From Streptomyces roseoverticillatus (GTDB lineage Bacteria; Actinomycetota; Actinomycetes; Streptomycetales; Streptomycetaceae): a stretch of 64,000 nucleotides of DNA. The position numbers were made by a program, and so were the translations under genes. The stretch is from positions 124,001 to 188,000 of the forward strand of contig NZ_JOFL01000001.1 in NCBI RefSeq assembly GCF_000719265.1, in the 5' to 3' direction. The notes beneath the pieces are model-generated. The model searched no databases and was not told where the DNA came from. It was given only the letters and a program-made list of their open reading frames with translations. This document shows positions 42,646 through 51,978 of this stretch, in pieces; the stretch's first letter is position 1, and each line of letters opens with the position of its first letter.

Positions 42646-43986
42646 GTGGCAGCAAGCGAGACAGATCACGACGGCCGTTCCCCGCACAGCCCTGCCCGCA
42701 GGCGGCCGAGCCTGAGCACGGACCTCGACCGGCTCGGGGAGCAGCTGGCCGGGTTCGCCCGCGCCCAGGAGCGGATGCGGGGCTTATTGGAGGCCATACT
42801 CACGATCAGCGGGGAGCTGGAGCTCCCCGTGGTGCTCCGCCGCATCGTGGCGACGGCGATGGAGCTCGTGGGGGCCCGCTACGGGGCCCTCGGCGTGCTG
42901 GACGAGGAGGGCACCAAGCTCGCCGAGTTCATCCCCGTGGGCCTGCACGGCGAGGAGGAGGACCGGCTGACCGGGGTGGCGCTCCCCCACGGCGAGGGCC
43001 TCCTCGGACTGCTCATCACCGACCCGCGCCCGCTGCGCGTCGACAGCATCGCCGACCACCCGCAGGCCGCGCAGTTCCCGCCGGGGCACCCGCCGATGCG
43101 CTCGCTGCTCGGCGTCGCCATCACCGTGCGGGGCAAGATCTACGGCAACCTCTACCTCACCGACCGGCAGGACGGCGCCTCCTTCGACGCCGACGACGAG
43201 TCCGTGGTGGTCGCGCTGGCCGGCGCGGCCGGTGTCGCCATCGAGAACGCCCGCCTCTACGGGCGCGTCCGCTCCGGCGCGGAGCAGTTCCAGCGGTTGC
43301 TCCTGCCGAGCCTGCCCGACCTCTCCCCCTTCGACGCCTGGGCGGTGTACCAGCCCGCCGCGGACCCGGCGCTGCTCGGCGGCGACTGGTACGACGCGAT
43401 GGTGCTGCCCGACGACACCCGCGTGATGATCGTCGGAGACGTGCTCGGCCACGACGTGCGGGCCGCCGCCACGATGGCCCAGATCCGCAACATGCTGCGG
43501 GCCCTCGCCTACGACTCGGACGCCCTGCCCAGCGAGCTGCTCAGCCGCCTGGACCGCACCCTGGAGGCGGTCGCCGAGCCCACCATGGCGACCGCCTGCC
43601 TGGTCCGCCTCGTGCCCCGGGGGGACGCGTGGTCCCTGGTCTGGAGCAGCGCCGGCCATCCCCCGCCGCTGGTGGTGACCGCGGACGGCACGACGCGCTA
43701 CCTCGACGGGGAGCCCGATGTGCCGATCGGCGTCGACGCCCGGTTCGCCCGCCACGACCACCGCTACACGCTGCCCGCCGGGGCCACCGTCCTGATGTTC
43801 ACCGACGGGCTGGTGGAGCACCCCGGCCACGGTCTGGACGAGGGCCTGCGCACGATCGCCGAGGTCGCCGCGGCCCACGCCGGGGCCCCGCTCGACGTCC
43901 TCGGCCGGGCCGTCGCCGAGGCCCGGCCGAGCGACGGCCACGACGATCTGGCGCTGCTCGTGCTGCGGGCGCCGGTGGCGGGTTAG
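42646..43986 (+). CDS. GAF-SpoIIE (PP2C) phosphatase
   Basis: 446 residues. A GAF sensor domain (about 50-205; ILTISGELELPVVLRRIVATAMELVGARYGALGVL) is followed by a PP2C-type SpoIIE phosphatase (about 220-440) with metal-binding GGDWYDAMVLP, IVGDVLGHDVRAAATM and GHDDLALLVLR. It would dephosphorylate an anti-anti-sigma factor in response to a bound ligand or redox state. GTG 42646 lies 7 bases after a TAGCCT -10 candidate with no ribosome site, so the transcript is probably leaderless. It converges on the NACHT gene, 13 bp away. Confidence 0.92.
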   Translation: MAASETDHDGRSPHSPARRRPSLSTDLDRLGEQLAGFARAQERMRGLLEAILTISGELELPVVLRRIVATAMELVGARYGALGVLDEEGTKLAEFIPVGLHGEEEDRLTGVALPHGEGLLGLLITDPRPLRVDSIADHPQAAQFPPGHPPMRSLLGVAITVRGKIYGNLYLTDRQDGASFDADDESVVVALAGAAGVAIENARLYGRVRSGAEQFQRLLLPSLPDLSPFDAWAVYQPAADPALLGGDWYDAMVLPDDTRVMIVGDVLGHDVRAAATMAQIRNMLRALAYDSDALPSELLSRLDRTLEAVAEPTMATACLVRLVPRGDAWSLVWSSAGHPPPLVVTADGTTRYLDGEPDVPIGVDARFARHDHRYTLPAGATVLMFTDGLVEHPGHGLDEGLRTIAEVAAAHAGAPLDVLGRAVAEARPSDGHDDLALLVLRAPVAG

Positions 43987-43999
43987 GCGCGGACGGGGA

Positions 44000-46900
44000 T
44001 CACCCGGAGGGGGTGCGTGACCGGTCCGCCATGTCTCCCCAGAACGCGTGCAGTTCCCGGTCCGTCATGTCCTGCCACGACGCCCTCTTGCGCGTCCACG
44101 ACAAGGGGTTGAGGTAGCTCCTCCAGCGGTAGCGGCGCAGGAGCGCCTGCTGCTGCCGGCAGAAGACCTCGCGCACTTCGGCCCGCGGCTGCACGCCCAT
44201 GGCGGGGTAGGGGCACAGCTCGAAGGGGCAGTCGCGGCAGGTGCTTTCCGCACGGCAGCCGCTTCCCGGTGGTGCGTCACCGGTCATGCCCACGGTCCGC
44301 CCGGGCCGGAGCGCTCCCCGGTGCCTGACCAGGCACGGGGGCAGATCGGTGCGGTCCCCACGCACGAGGCACTCCTCCAGCTCGGCCGGCTGCCGCGTGT
44401 CCCGCTCGGTGAGGTTGCGCAGCAGGAAGACGTCGGCGAGCAGCTGCTGGGCACGCGGGTGCAGGGTGCTCCACCCCACCGACGGCGGGATCCAGAGGCG
44501 GGGCTCGCTGTGGTCACCGGGGTCCGCGGTGAACGATCCGATCTTGTTCATGATGCCGATCTCGTCGATCCAGACGAACCGCTCGGGCCGGCCGCTCTCG
44601 AGGGCGAGGACCGCGAGACCGGCAGCCGCGGAGACGAAGGGGTGCACGCGATCGCCCTTGCGGGTCCGGTCCCCCGGGTGCAGGGCACGCGGGTCCTGCT
44701 TGCTGCCCGCGAGAGCCAGCCAGCGCCGCACCGCCTTCGTCGGGTCGGCCTTGCTCACCGGACGGCCGGATCCGGAACCGCTGTGCGGGGCCCTTCCCGT
44801 GCGGTCCGGGAGCTCCCACAGACACAGCGCCTGGATGAGCGTCATCTGCGAATACCAGTAGCGGGCGTCGGCAAGCATGGCCTCCGCCTGGGCCACGAGG
44901 AACTCCCGGGCCTCCTCGTTCGTCTGCGGGTGCGCCCGTCTCCGGTTGGCCGCGCTCAAGAACCCCTGGGCAAGGGCGGTCTCCAGGGAGATCGGCAGGT
45001 CCGCCCCGTGCGGGCGGGAGTGCTCCGGCTCCAAGTGGTGCAACCAGAGGCGGAGCCTCTCCATCGCCTGCTCCCTGTGCTTCCGGCTCACCGATCCGAC
45101 CGTCATGGGCACGAGCCAGGCCCGCATGACGAACTTCCGCCAGATCCGAAGCCGCTGCTCCTCCCCCTTCTCGGTGATTTCCTTGTCCTTCTTGTCGTAG
45201 ACGTCCTGCGGTACGCCGTTCCGCCTGACGAGGTTCTCGCGGTCCCAGTGCTCGGCATCCGACTGCTGGCCGATTTCCGCCTCGTACTGCGCCCAGGGGT
45301 CGTACCGGCCGAGCTCGTCCTTCCTGGGCAGGGGGAACATGGCGCGCAGGGCTTCGAACGCCTTGTCCCCGCCGGCGCCCATCTCCTGGGCGACGGCCAG
45401 TCTGATCTGGTACGAGGGCTCGACGGTGGCGATGGTGAAGAACTGCTCGTAGGCCGGGCACGCGACCGCTCGCAGGACTTCTCCGAACCGGTGCACCAGA
45501 CGTTCCTTCGCCTCTTCGATCGTCCTGCGGTCGCCGGACACGATGTCCGGCCACTGCTCGCGGAGCGCCCCGGCGATGCGCTGGTGGTCAGAGGCGCCTG
45601 AGGCCCTGTCGATGTCGAGTGCGACGGCGTACATGTCGAGGGCCTTGGCGTCGTTGCGGTGCCCGGCCGCTGCGAGGATCCGGTCGACGACGGGCTGCTG
45701 CGGGGCGTGGTGCCGTGAACGGGAGTGCAGGCCCAGCCCTATGAGGAGTTCGCGGCCGGGGCCCTCCTCCTTGCCCAGGGCGACGTCCAAGAAGGCGCAG
45801 TCCTTGACGTCGAGGTAGCCGGAGCCCAGGTACGCCTGGAGGATGCTGTGCTGGAAGCGGATCTTCTCCCCGCGGGTCTCGACCAGACCGAGCTGCTCTC
45901 CCTGCGTGGCGCACAGCGCCCGGAGTTCACGCTGCCGCTGAGGATCGATCTTGTCGCAGCACCCCTCGAGCCGCTGCATGAGCCGGGCCAGGATGTCCGG
46001 TTCACTTCCCAGATCGTCGATCCGGACCTCCAGCTGATCGCGCAGGAGTCCGATCCCGGCCAGCGCGGAGACGAGTTCGACGACCTTTTCGCGCTCGACC
46101 GGGGCCAGCGCCACTTTGCCGCAGAGACGTCCGGTGACCAGCGCCTCCCGCCATTCGTCGAGCAGGCGCCGCTGTGATGCCGTCCGGTCCCTGTTGCGCA
46201 TGTTCAGCCCCGCCCAGCGCCGGGCGTCCGCCGTCTCGTCCCGCGGGGGGTGCTCCCGCAGCTCACGCGCGATCTGCAGATACAGCGGGGACTCGGGCCC
46301 GCCCGCCATCTCGACGACGCGGTCCATGTGGTCGCATTCCCGGTCCCGGTGGTCACGCTGCAGGTACTCCAGTGCCGCCTCGTCGCTCAGCGGCTCCAGG
46401 TCGACGACGGCGGCCCGCGTGTGCTCCAGCGGTGCGTGCGGACGGGAGGCGATCACCAAGGGAAGCTTCTGCGCTTCCGCCCGCTCGATCGCCCGGCGGA
46501 TGAGAACGTCCCGCTCCTTCTGGCTGCCGTCGTCGGCGAAGGTCTCCTCCAGCCCGTCGGCGAGGACGACGGCCTTGTCGTCCATGCACAGCTGGCGCCA
46601 CACCCGCTCGCTGTGCCGCTCGGAGAGCACCTTGCGGGCCGCCATCTCGGCGAAGCGCTTCATGGCCACTTCGTGGAAGTCGAGGCGCTCCGCGCCCATG
46701 TCGACGTCCCGCAGCCTGATCGGGACGGGGACGGCACCCTTCTCGGCCAGCATCCGGGTGAGCTGCACGATGACCGACGTCTTCCCGGTGCCCACACCGC
46801 CCACGAGGAGGTACGGGCGCCTGGTGCGCTTGTCCCGCAGCGCCCGTGCGATGACCCGGCACATCTCCTCGCGGCCCACGACGTCGCGGATGGCCGGTCC

Positions 46901-47356
46901 CGCCGTCGGCACCATGCCGCGCGGGTCCTTCCTGGCCGCCCGGATCACGGTCCTGCGCACCGAGCCGTAGGTCACGCAGAAGAAGACGACCGTGGCCAGA
47001 CCGATACTCAGGAACGGGCCCAGGAAGCCGTAGACCACCGCGCAGCCGCTGCCGCTGCCCGCGCACCCCTTCTCCAGGGGGGACTTCTCGCGTTCGACGA
47101 GAGCCCAGACGCCGAAACCGACCCAGCAGACGACAGCCGGCACCGCTAGGTAGGGCAGGAACCGCCTGAGCGACCACCTCGTCCACCACCACTGAGCCGG
47201 CGCCACCTTGTTCCGGGCGGCCAGCCGGACCCGCAGCGACCGCGCGCGACGCCCTACGGCATCGGCCGCACGGGACACCAGCCGCCGCGGCCGGACCAGG
47301 AGCGGAGCCTTCCTGGGGGCGACCTTCCCTCTGGGGTGCTTGATCACGTAACCCAT
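44000..47356 (-). CDS. Membrane-anchored NACHT NTPase with C-terminal Cys cluster
   Basis: 1118 residues. Two membrane segments (about 67-88 and 108-131), then a NACHT/STAND NTPase with Walker A GGVGTGKTS (186-194), Walker B KAVVLADGLEE (261-271) and an ASRPH sensor. A long helical region follows. Near the C-terminus CX5C-X2-CX4C (CRAESTCRDCPFELC) plus two more Cys resemble an Fe-S or zinc site. ATG 47356 is used; TTG 47365 is possible. It follows a BTAD regulator gene. Such NTPases act as switches in signalling or phage defence; the role here is unproven. Confidence 0.82.
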   Translation of the reverse strand: MGYVIKHPRGKVAPRKAPLLVRPRRLVSRAADAVGRRARSLRVRLAARNKVAPAQWWWTRWSLRRFLPYLAVPAVVCWVGFGVWALVEREKSPLEKGCAGSGSGCAVVYGFLGPFLSIGLATVVFFCVTYGSVRRTVIRAARKDPRGMVPTAGPAIRDVVGREEMCRVIARALRDKRTRRPYLLVGGVGTGKTSVIVQLTRMLAEKGAVPVPIRLRDVDMGAERLDFHEVAMKRFAEMAARKVLSERHSERVWRQLCMDDKAVVLADGLEETFADDGSQKERDVLIRRAIERAEAQKLPLVIASRPHAPLEHTRAAVVDLEPLSDEAALEYLQRDHRDRECDHMDRVVEMAGGPESPLYLQIARELREHPPRDETADARRWAGLNMRNRDRTASQRRLLDEWREALVTGRLCGKVALAPVEREKVVELVSALAGIGLLRDQLEVRIDDLGSEPDILARLMQRLEGCCDKIDPQRQRELRALCATQGEQLGLVETRGEKIRFQHSILQAYLGSGYLDVKDCAFLDVALGKEEGPGRELLIGLGLHSRSRHHAPQQPVVDRILAAAGHRNDAKALDMYAVALDIDRASGASDHQRIAGALREQWPDIVSGDRRTIEEAKERLVHRFGEVLRAVACPAYEQFFTIATVEPSYQIRLAVAQEMGAGGDKAFEALRAMFPLPRKDELGRYDPWAQYEAEIGQQSDAEHWDRENLVRRNGVPQDVYDKKDKEITEKGEEQRLRIWRKFVMRAWLVPMTVGSVSRKHREQAMERLRLWLHHLEPEHSRPHGADLPISLETALAQGFLSAANRRRAHPQTNEEAREFLVAQAEAMLADARYWYSQMTLIQALCLWELPDRTGRAPHSGSGSGRPVSKADPTKAVRRWLALAGSKQDPRALHPGDRTRKGDRVHPFVSAAAGLAVLALESGRPERFVWIDEIGIMNKIGSFTADPGDHSEPRLWIPPSVGWSTLHPRAQQLLADVFLLRNLTERDTRQPAELEECLVRGDRTDLPPCLVRHRGALRPGRTVGMTGDAPPGSGCRAESTCRDCPFELCPYPAMGVQPRAEVREVFCRQQQALLRRYRWRSYLNPLSWTRKRASWQDMTDRELHAFWGDMADRSRTPSG

Positions 47357-47417
47357 GGACGTCAACCCATGCTGGTGAGCGCGTTCTGTCGCTCACCCCA
47401 TCATGGCCGCCGCACCA

Positions 47418-48197
47418 TCACCGCCGCGTGACCGCCGCGTGACGCCCGTCCACGCGGGACGCGTCCGGGCGGAGGCCTGCCACGAGGCCGAGCAGCCCCG
47501 GCGTCGGGCTCAGGCCGAGTTCGCTGCGGAGGAGCGTCCGGTAGCTCCGGAAGGCGCGGAGCGCCTCGGACTGGTTGCCTTCGGCGAGGTGAGCCCTGAT
47601 CAGGGCCGCATGGGCGCTCTCCCGCAGCGGTTCGGCGCGCACGGCCGCCCCGGCGGCCGACACGGCGTGGCCGTAGCGCCGCGCCCCGACGAACCGGCCC
47701 GCGAGCACTTCGAGGGCGTGCAGCCGCAGCTGCCGCCACTCCTCCGCTTCGCGCAGCGCCCAGTCGTCGCACCAGCCGGGCAGCAGGTCCCGGGAGAGGC
47801 CGTCAATCTCTCCGGTGCCGATCCCCTCGACGGTGCCGCGCACATCTTCCGTGGCGTCCAGGAGGCCCCGTGCGAGGGCGCGCAGCTCGTGGAGGTCGAC
47901 CGCCACGCCTTCGGCCAGGGCGAGCTCCGCCGGGCCGGTGTCGAGGGCCCGGCAGCAGCCCGCGCCGCGCAGGCGGGTGAGGGCCGAGCGCAGGGACGCG
48001 TGTGCCCGGGCCTCGGAGGTGCCGGGCCACAGGTTCTCCGCAACGTCACTCCGCGCGACCGGTCCGGAACGAAGGGCGACGTAGGCCAGCAGGCGTTCGG
48101 AGCCCGCGGGAATCCGCACGGAGCCGTCGGCTCCGGCCAGCCGGAACCCGCCGAGCAGGGTGATGCGGAGGGGTGCGCCTTCAGCTGGTGACGGCAT
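47418..48197 (-). CDS. BTAD-containing (SARP-like) transcriptional regulator
   Basis: 259 residues. The N-terminal part (10-95; LRITLLGGFRLAGADG, LLAYVALRSGPVARSDVAENLWPG, RSALTRLR) is an OmpR-like winged helix, and the C-terminal part (100-245) is the bacterial transcriptional activation domain with TPR-like helices (EAEEWRQLRLHALEVLAGRFV, GNQSEALRAFRSYRTLLRSELG). The short form, without an NTPase, resembles SARP activators of antibiotic clusters. It is 61 bp upstream of the NACHT gene on the same strand, so the pair probably works together, with the NACHT protein supplying the ATPase seen fused in larger regulators. Confidence 0.9.
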   Translation of the reverse strand: MPSPAEGAPLRITLLGGFRLAGADGSVRIPAGSERLLAYVALRSGPVARSDVAENLWPGTSEARAHASLRSALTRLRGAGCCRALDTGPAELALAEGVAVDLHELRALARGLLDATEDVRGTVEGIGTGEIDGLSRDLLPGWCDDWALREAEEWRQLRLHALEVLAGRFVGARRYGHAVSAAGAAVRAEPLRESAHAALIRAHLAEGNQSEALRAFRSYRTLLRSELGLSPTPGLLGLVAGLRPDASRVDGRHAAVTRR

Positions 48198-48240
48198 CCC
48201 TCCATCGTGCGGTGGGCGCCGGCGGGTGTCGAACCGAAGA

Positions 48241-48272
48241 AAAGCCCCCGCCGACGGATCGGCGGGGGCTTT
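48241..48272 (-). terminator. Terminator of tRNA-Lys
   Basis: AAAGCCCCCGCCGA (48241-48254) pairs perfectly with TCGGCGGGGGCTTT (48259-48272) around a 4-base loop. It lies 6 bp beyond the 3' end of the tRNA on the minus strand, with a T-rich continuation. It ends the tRNA transcript. Confidence 0.85.
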
Positions 48273-48278
48273 CTCTTG

Positions 48279-48352
48279 TGCGCCGCCAGGGACTCGAACC
48301 CCGGACCCGCTGATTAAGAGTCAGCTGCTCTAACCAACTGAGCTAGCGGCGC
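48279..48352 (-). tRNA. tRNA-Lys (anticodon CUU)
   Basis: The minus strand gives a 74-nt cloverleaf: acceptor stem GCGCCGC with GCGGCGC and discriminator A, D-arm GCTCAGTTGGTTAGAGC, anticodon stem-loop CTGACTCTTAATCAG with anticodon CTT at 48318-48316, and T-arm with GGTTCGAGTCC. CCA is not encoded. It reads AAG codons, the main Lys codon in this GC-rich genome. It has its own terminator. Confidence 0.97.
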
Positions 48353-48511
48353 GCGACATGAATATTACATGACTTCCGTGGGCGTGCTGACCAGCAGGAA
48401 CCCGGTTCCGGCGGATCTCCCCCGCGTGGACATCGGCGGCGGAAGGGGAAACCATGGAGATGAGGGTCCGCCTGCCATACGGGCTGTCGTACAGGCAAGG
48501 GAGGTAGTCCC

Positions 48512-48925
48512 ATGTCATCCACCCTCAATCCGCACTCGGAGAGATCCCAGGCCGCCGCCAGTGGCCTGACCCTGTTCGCGGCCGTGATGATGCTGGTCGT
48601 GGGCTTCGTCGATCTCGTCCGGGGGATCATGGCCATCGTGCATGACGACGTCTTCGTCAAGACGCCGGACTACGTGTTCAAGTTCAGCCTGGCGGGCTGG
48701 GGCTGGATCCACCTGTTCCTCGGCATCGCGGCGCTCATGGTGGGCGTCGGCCTGTTCCGGGTGACCCTGTGGGCCAGGATCCTCGGCGTGGTCGTCGCGT
48801 CCCTGCTGCTGATCGTCAATTTCCTGTCCATCCCCTACTACCCGCTGTGGTCGATCGTGGTCATCGCCCTGAGCGCCTTCGTCATCTGGGGCCTGTGCGT
48901 GGTCCGGCCCGAAGACTCCTCGTAG
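48512..48925 (+). CDS. DUF7144 family small membrane protein
   Basis: 137 residues with four membrane segments (about 18-40, 62-82, 88-107, 110-130). The pattern GLTLFAAVMMLVVGFVDLVRGIMAI and GWGWIHLFLGIAALMVGVGLF is that of the actinobacterial DUF7144 family. The ATG follows GGGAGGTAG. It is monocistronic. Function is unknown; the family is often linked to stress or transport regulons. Confidence 0.85.
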   Translation: MSSTLNPHSERSQAAASGLTLFAAVMMLVVGFVDLVRGIMAIVHDDVFVKTPDYVFKFSLAGWGWIHLFLGIAALMVGVGLFRVTLWARILGVVVASLLLIVNFLSIPYYPLWSIVVIALSAFVIWGLCVVRPEDSS

Positions 48926-49089
48926 CGGCACGGCCGGTCTCCGGCCCGATCCCCGGCCCGGCGGGAGTGCCGACGGGCCGGCCGGTCGTGTCCGGCGGGG
49001 GTGACCATGCCCGCCCGGCGTCGTTCACCGTGTGAAGACTTTCCGGGCATTACCGGGAATTCTCCTGCAATCGAGTCGAAGGATCAGTG

Positions 49090-49428
49090 ATGCGCTTCTT
49101 CCGTCCCGTACTCGCCGCCGCAGCCGTCGCCGGATGCGCCCTCGCCCTGGCCGCGCCCACGGGCGCGGCGGCCACCGCAAAGGCGGGCACCGCAAAGGGG
49201 TGGTTCGCCTGGGTGGGACCCAAGGGCGCCCCCTTCTTCATCGAGAACCCGCCGGACGGCCGGTGCCTCACGATGAGCCAGGAGTCCCAGGGGGCTCACA
49301 ACGCAACGGCACTTCCGGCGACCGTGTACCCGCAGAAGGAGTGCAAGGGAACGCCGCTCCGCCTCGCACCGGGCAGCCACGCGCCCCGGAACGCCTCCTT
49401 CGCCAGCGTGAAGTTCGGTTCGCACTGA
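49090..49428 (+). CDS. Small secreted Cys-containing protein
   Basis: 112 residues with a Sec signal peptide (1-27, ending TGAAATA) and a short mature part with two Cys (GRCLTMS and QKECKGTP) that may pair. The mature region looks like a small beta structure. The ATG overlaps the end of a TCGAAGGATCAG leader. No named family is recognised; it lies just upstream of the RpiR gene on the same strand. Confidence 0.7.
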   Translation: MRFFRPVLAAAAVAGCALALAAPTGAAATAKAGTAKGWFAWVGPKGAPFFIENPPDGRCLTMSQESQGAHNATALPATVYPQKECKGTPLRLAPGSHAPRNASFASVKFGSH

Positions 49429-49493
49429 CGAACGGGGACCGGCGCGCCCATCCGCTATGTTGAGCGGAAGCGGTACGAGAAGGAGGCGCACCG

Positions 49494-50459
49494 GTGCCAT
49501 CAGGGCAGCAGGCACGCGCGCAGGCGTCGCAGCAGGCCCGCGCGCAGGCGTCCGCGATCACGCCGGGCGGCCCGGGGAAGCCGGGCGGACCGCCCTCCGC
49601 GGCGGAGCCGGCCCCTGCGGACAAGGTCCGGGCCCTGTTCGGCGGTCACCGGCTGTCCCCCGGGCAGCGGCGCATCGCGCAGTACATCACCGACCACCTC
49701 ACCGAGGCCGCTTTCCTGTCGATCACGGATCTCGCGGAGCGGGTCGGCGTGAGCCAGCCCTCGGTCACCCGCTTCGCGTCCTCCGTGGGCTTCAGCGGAT
49801 ACCCCGCCCTGCGGGAGGCGCTGCAGCCCATCGCGCTGAGCGCGGTCGCGAACGTGCCCGGCGCGCGCGAGGAGGACCGCCGCAACGAACTGCAGGCGGC
49901 CGTGGACGCCGAGATCGAGAACCTGGAGAGCCTGCGCCGCGCCTTCACGGACACCGACCGCGTGCTGGAGATCGGCCGCGAGCTCGCCCGGTCCGTCCCG
50001 CTGACGATCCTCGGCCTGCGGATCTCCGTCTCGCTGGCGGAGTACTTCGCCTACGCGGCGATGCGGATCCACCCGGACGTGCGGCTGGTCTCCCGCGGCG
50101 GCAGCGTCGCCTACGACGCCCTGCTGCAGGCCCGGGAGGCGGGAGGCACGTGGGTGCTCGCCTTCGCGATGCCGAGGCACTCCAAGGAGATGCTCGCGGC
50201 GATGCGGGCCGCGCGCCGCACGGGGCTGCGCGTCGCGCTGATCACGGACGCGGGCCTGGGCCCCCTGGCCGGGGAGGCCGACGTGACGCTCACGGCCGGC
50301 ACCGGGTCACGGCTCGTCTTCGACTCGTACGCGGCGCCCGGGATTCTGTCGGCGGCGCTCCTCCAGGCCATGGCCGACGCCGATCCGGAGCGCACGCAGC
50401 TGCGGCTGGAGAAGTACGAGCAGGCGGCGGAGCAGCACGACTTCTTCCTCGACGACTGA
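49494..50459 (+). CDS. MurR/RpiR family transcriptional regulator
   Basis: 321 residues. After a 45-residue low-complexity leader, an RpiR-type HTH (about 55-120; SITDLAERVGVSQPSVTRFASSVGFSGYPALREAL) is joined to a SIS sugar-isomerase fold (about 155-290) that binds a phosphosugar. GTG 49494 has a strong AAGGAGG. RpiR proteins control amino-sugar or sugar-phosphate use; no sugar operon is adjacent, so targets are elsewhere. Confidence 0.92.
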   Translation: MPSGQQARAQASQQARAQASAITPGGPGKPGGPPSAAEPAPADKVRALFGGHRLSPGQRRIAQYITDHLTEAAFLSITDLAERVGVSQPSVTRFASSVGFSGYPALREALQPIALSAVANVPGAREEDRRNELQAAVDAEIENLESLRRAFTDTDRVLEIGRELARSVPLTILGLRISVSLAEYFAYAAMRIHPDVRLVSRGGSVAYDALLQAREAGGTWVLAFAMPRHSKEMLAAMRAARRTGLRVALITDAGLGPLAGEADVTLTAGTGSRLVFDSYAAPGILSAALLQAMADADPERTQLRLEKYEQAAEQHDFFLDD

Positions 50460-50834
50460 TCCCGCGGCCGGCCACGGCGGCTGCCACGGCGTCCGTCCCG
50501 TGCCCGTCTCCGCACCCGATATCAGGACTTTCGGTTCCGGATCGGTCTCGACTGCGAATGAAAATTTTCATTCCCTTGCTTACTGGGCAGTAAATATATT
50601 TACTGCGTGTGGCACCCGGGCCTGCAGCGCTCGCGACGGCGAGTACCCGGGGCGCCAGTGGCGAACACCAGGGACGAGACCCTCCTCATCGGCCCTGCGC
50701 GTTCCGTTCGGGTGCTCCGCTCCCCTCGGACACCCCCGGCGGCCCCGGTCTACCCCTGGACCGGGACCGCCGGTAACACTCTTCGCGACGTACGGTGGTA
50801 CGGCGTCACGCGGACGGCGGTACGGCTTGCGGCG
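50460..50834. other. Convergent intergenic region
   Basis: 375 bp between the 3' ends of the RpiR and Lrp genes. No coding frame has supporting features. Its main content is the pair of AT-rich palindromes listed separately. The right part (50610-50834) is ordinary GC-rich sequence. Confidence 0.6.
50556..50606. promoter_or_regulatory. Two perfect AT-rich palindromes
   Basis: GAATGAAAATTTTCATTC (50556-50573) and GCAGTAAATATATTTACTGC (50587-50606) are perfect 18- and 20-bp palindromes 13 bp apart, in a genome where such AT-rich DNA is rare. The first resembles Fur-family (Zur-like) boxes. A TATATT -10 candidate lies in the second. They may drive an unrecognised transcript, since both flanking genes point toward them. 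Confidence 0.6.
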
Positions 50835-51863
50835 TCACGGGGCGTCGTAAAGCCGGCTGCCGTCGCTCAGCAGCCCCGCCCGCTTCACCTGCCGCAGCAC
50901 CGGAAGGACCTCCAGCCGGTGCACGGCCGTCAGCGCGCCGATGCCCTCGGTCATGTACCGGTACAGATCGCGCTGGTCGCGGCAGAGCACCGTGGCGGCG
51001 AGGTTGGCCGCACCGGTCACGGCCGCGGCGAACGGCACCTGGGGGTGCTCGGCGAGCGCCCGCCCCGCCGCCGCCAGATCGCTCGGCGCGACCGTGGCGG
51101 AGATCCCCGCCTCGATCCCGAAGCCGAAGTGGATGGAGTGGACTTCCACATGGAAGGAGATCGCGCCGCTCCCCCGCAGGTACTCGATGCGCCGCCGGAC
51201 CGTGGACTCCGACCGGCCCGCCGCCTTCGCGAGCTCCGGATAGCCCGCCCGGCCGTCCCGGGCGAGGACGGCCAGCATCGCGTGGTCGGCGTCGTCGAGC
51301 CGTACGAGGTCTTCACTGTCCTCGCCGGCCCCGCCCTCCCCGTCCACCGGACCCGGCTCCAGCGCCGCGATCTCCTCCGCCGTCAGCCGGTCCCGCCCGA
51401 ACCGGCGGTTCGCGCCTCCGGTGTACTCGTGCAGCATGGTCTGCGCGGTGACGCCCGTGACCTGCTGGGTGCGCGGCAGCTTGCGGAGCAGGAGCGCCTC
51501 GTGGTCCTCGCGCGTGCGCGAGCTGACGAGACAGCCCACCTCCGTACCGCCCGAGTAGATCTTGACCCAGGCCGTGTCCGGGCGGCGGGCGAGGGCCTCG
51601 GCGATGGCGACGGCCGCTCCCGGGACGCACTGGATGCGCAGCCTGGACTCGTAGAGGCCGACGCGCTCACCCTCCGGCAGACCGAGCACCCGGAGCAGCC
51701 CCGCGCCGCGCAGCCGGCGGTAGCGGCGGATCACCGTCTGGTCCGTGGTGCCGAGGACGGCGGCGATCCGGCTGAACGCGGCCCGGCCGTCGACCATCAG
51801 CGCCTGGACCAGCCGCTGGTCGAGTAGATCGAACACCTGCTCGTCACTAGTCACGGTTTCCAT
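50835..51863 (-). CDS. Double Lrp/AsnC-type transcriptional regulator
   Basis: 342 residues containing two Lrp-like units in tandem: HTH 1 (about 10-60; LLDQRLVQALMVDGRAAFSRIAAVLG) with its effector region, and HTH 2 (about 190-245; LDDADHAMLAVLARDGRAGYPELAKAAG) followed by a second effector domain. ATG 51863 or 51866 is the start. It is divergent from a DHA2 exporter, a common pairing in which the Lrp protein senses an amino acid and controls its export. Confidence 0.9.
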   Translation of the reverse strand: METVTSDEQVFDLLDQRLVQALMVDGRAAFSRIAAVLGTTDQTVIRRYRRLRGAGLLRVLGLPEGERVGLYESRLRIQCVPGAAVAIAEALARRPDTAWVKIYSGGTEVGCLVSSRTREDHEALLLRKLPRTQQVTGVTAQTMLHEYTGGANRRFGRDRLTAEEIAALEPGPVDGEGGAGEDSEDLVRLDDADHAMLAVLARDGRAGYPELAKAAGRSESTVRRRIEYLRGSGAISFHVEVHSIHFGFGIEAGISATVAPSDLAAAGRALAEHPQVPFAAAVTGAANLAATVLCRDQRDLYRYMTEGIGALTAVHRLEVLPVLRQVKRAGLLSDGSRLYDAP

Positions 51864-51978
51864 CATTCCACAGCCGCACAGCATGGGATTCCGTCACCGG
51901 ACCGGCCCTGGGTTCTGAGAAAAAGCCACCGGATGCGACCTTCGACCTCCTCGGACAAGACCCTCTGGAGGTTGGGAA

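Noticed and set aside
48279..48352. tRNA-Lys as an integration site of a genomic island
   Set aside because: No integrase, excisionase or repeat of the tRNA 3' end was found within the window, so there is no direct evidence of an island boundary.
50607..51827. Long rightward frame through the Lrp gene
   Set aside because: It is the antisense shadow of the Lrp gene; the protein has no domain and is Arg/Pro/Gly-rich as expected from GC-rich non-coding frames.
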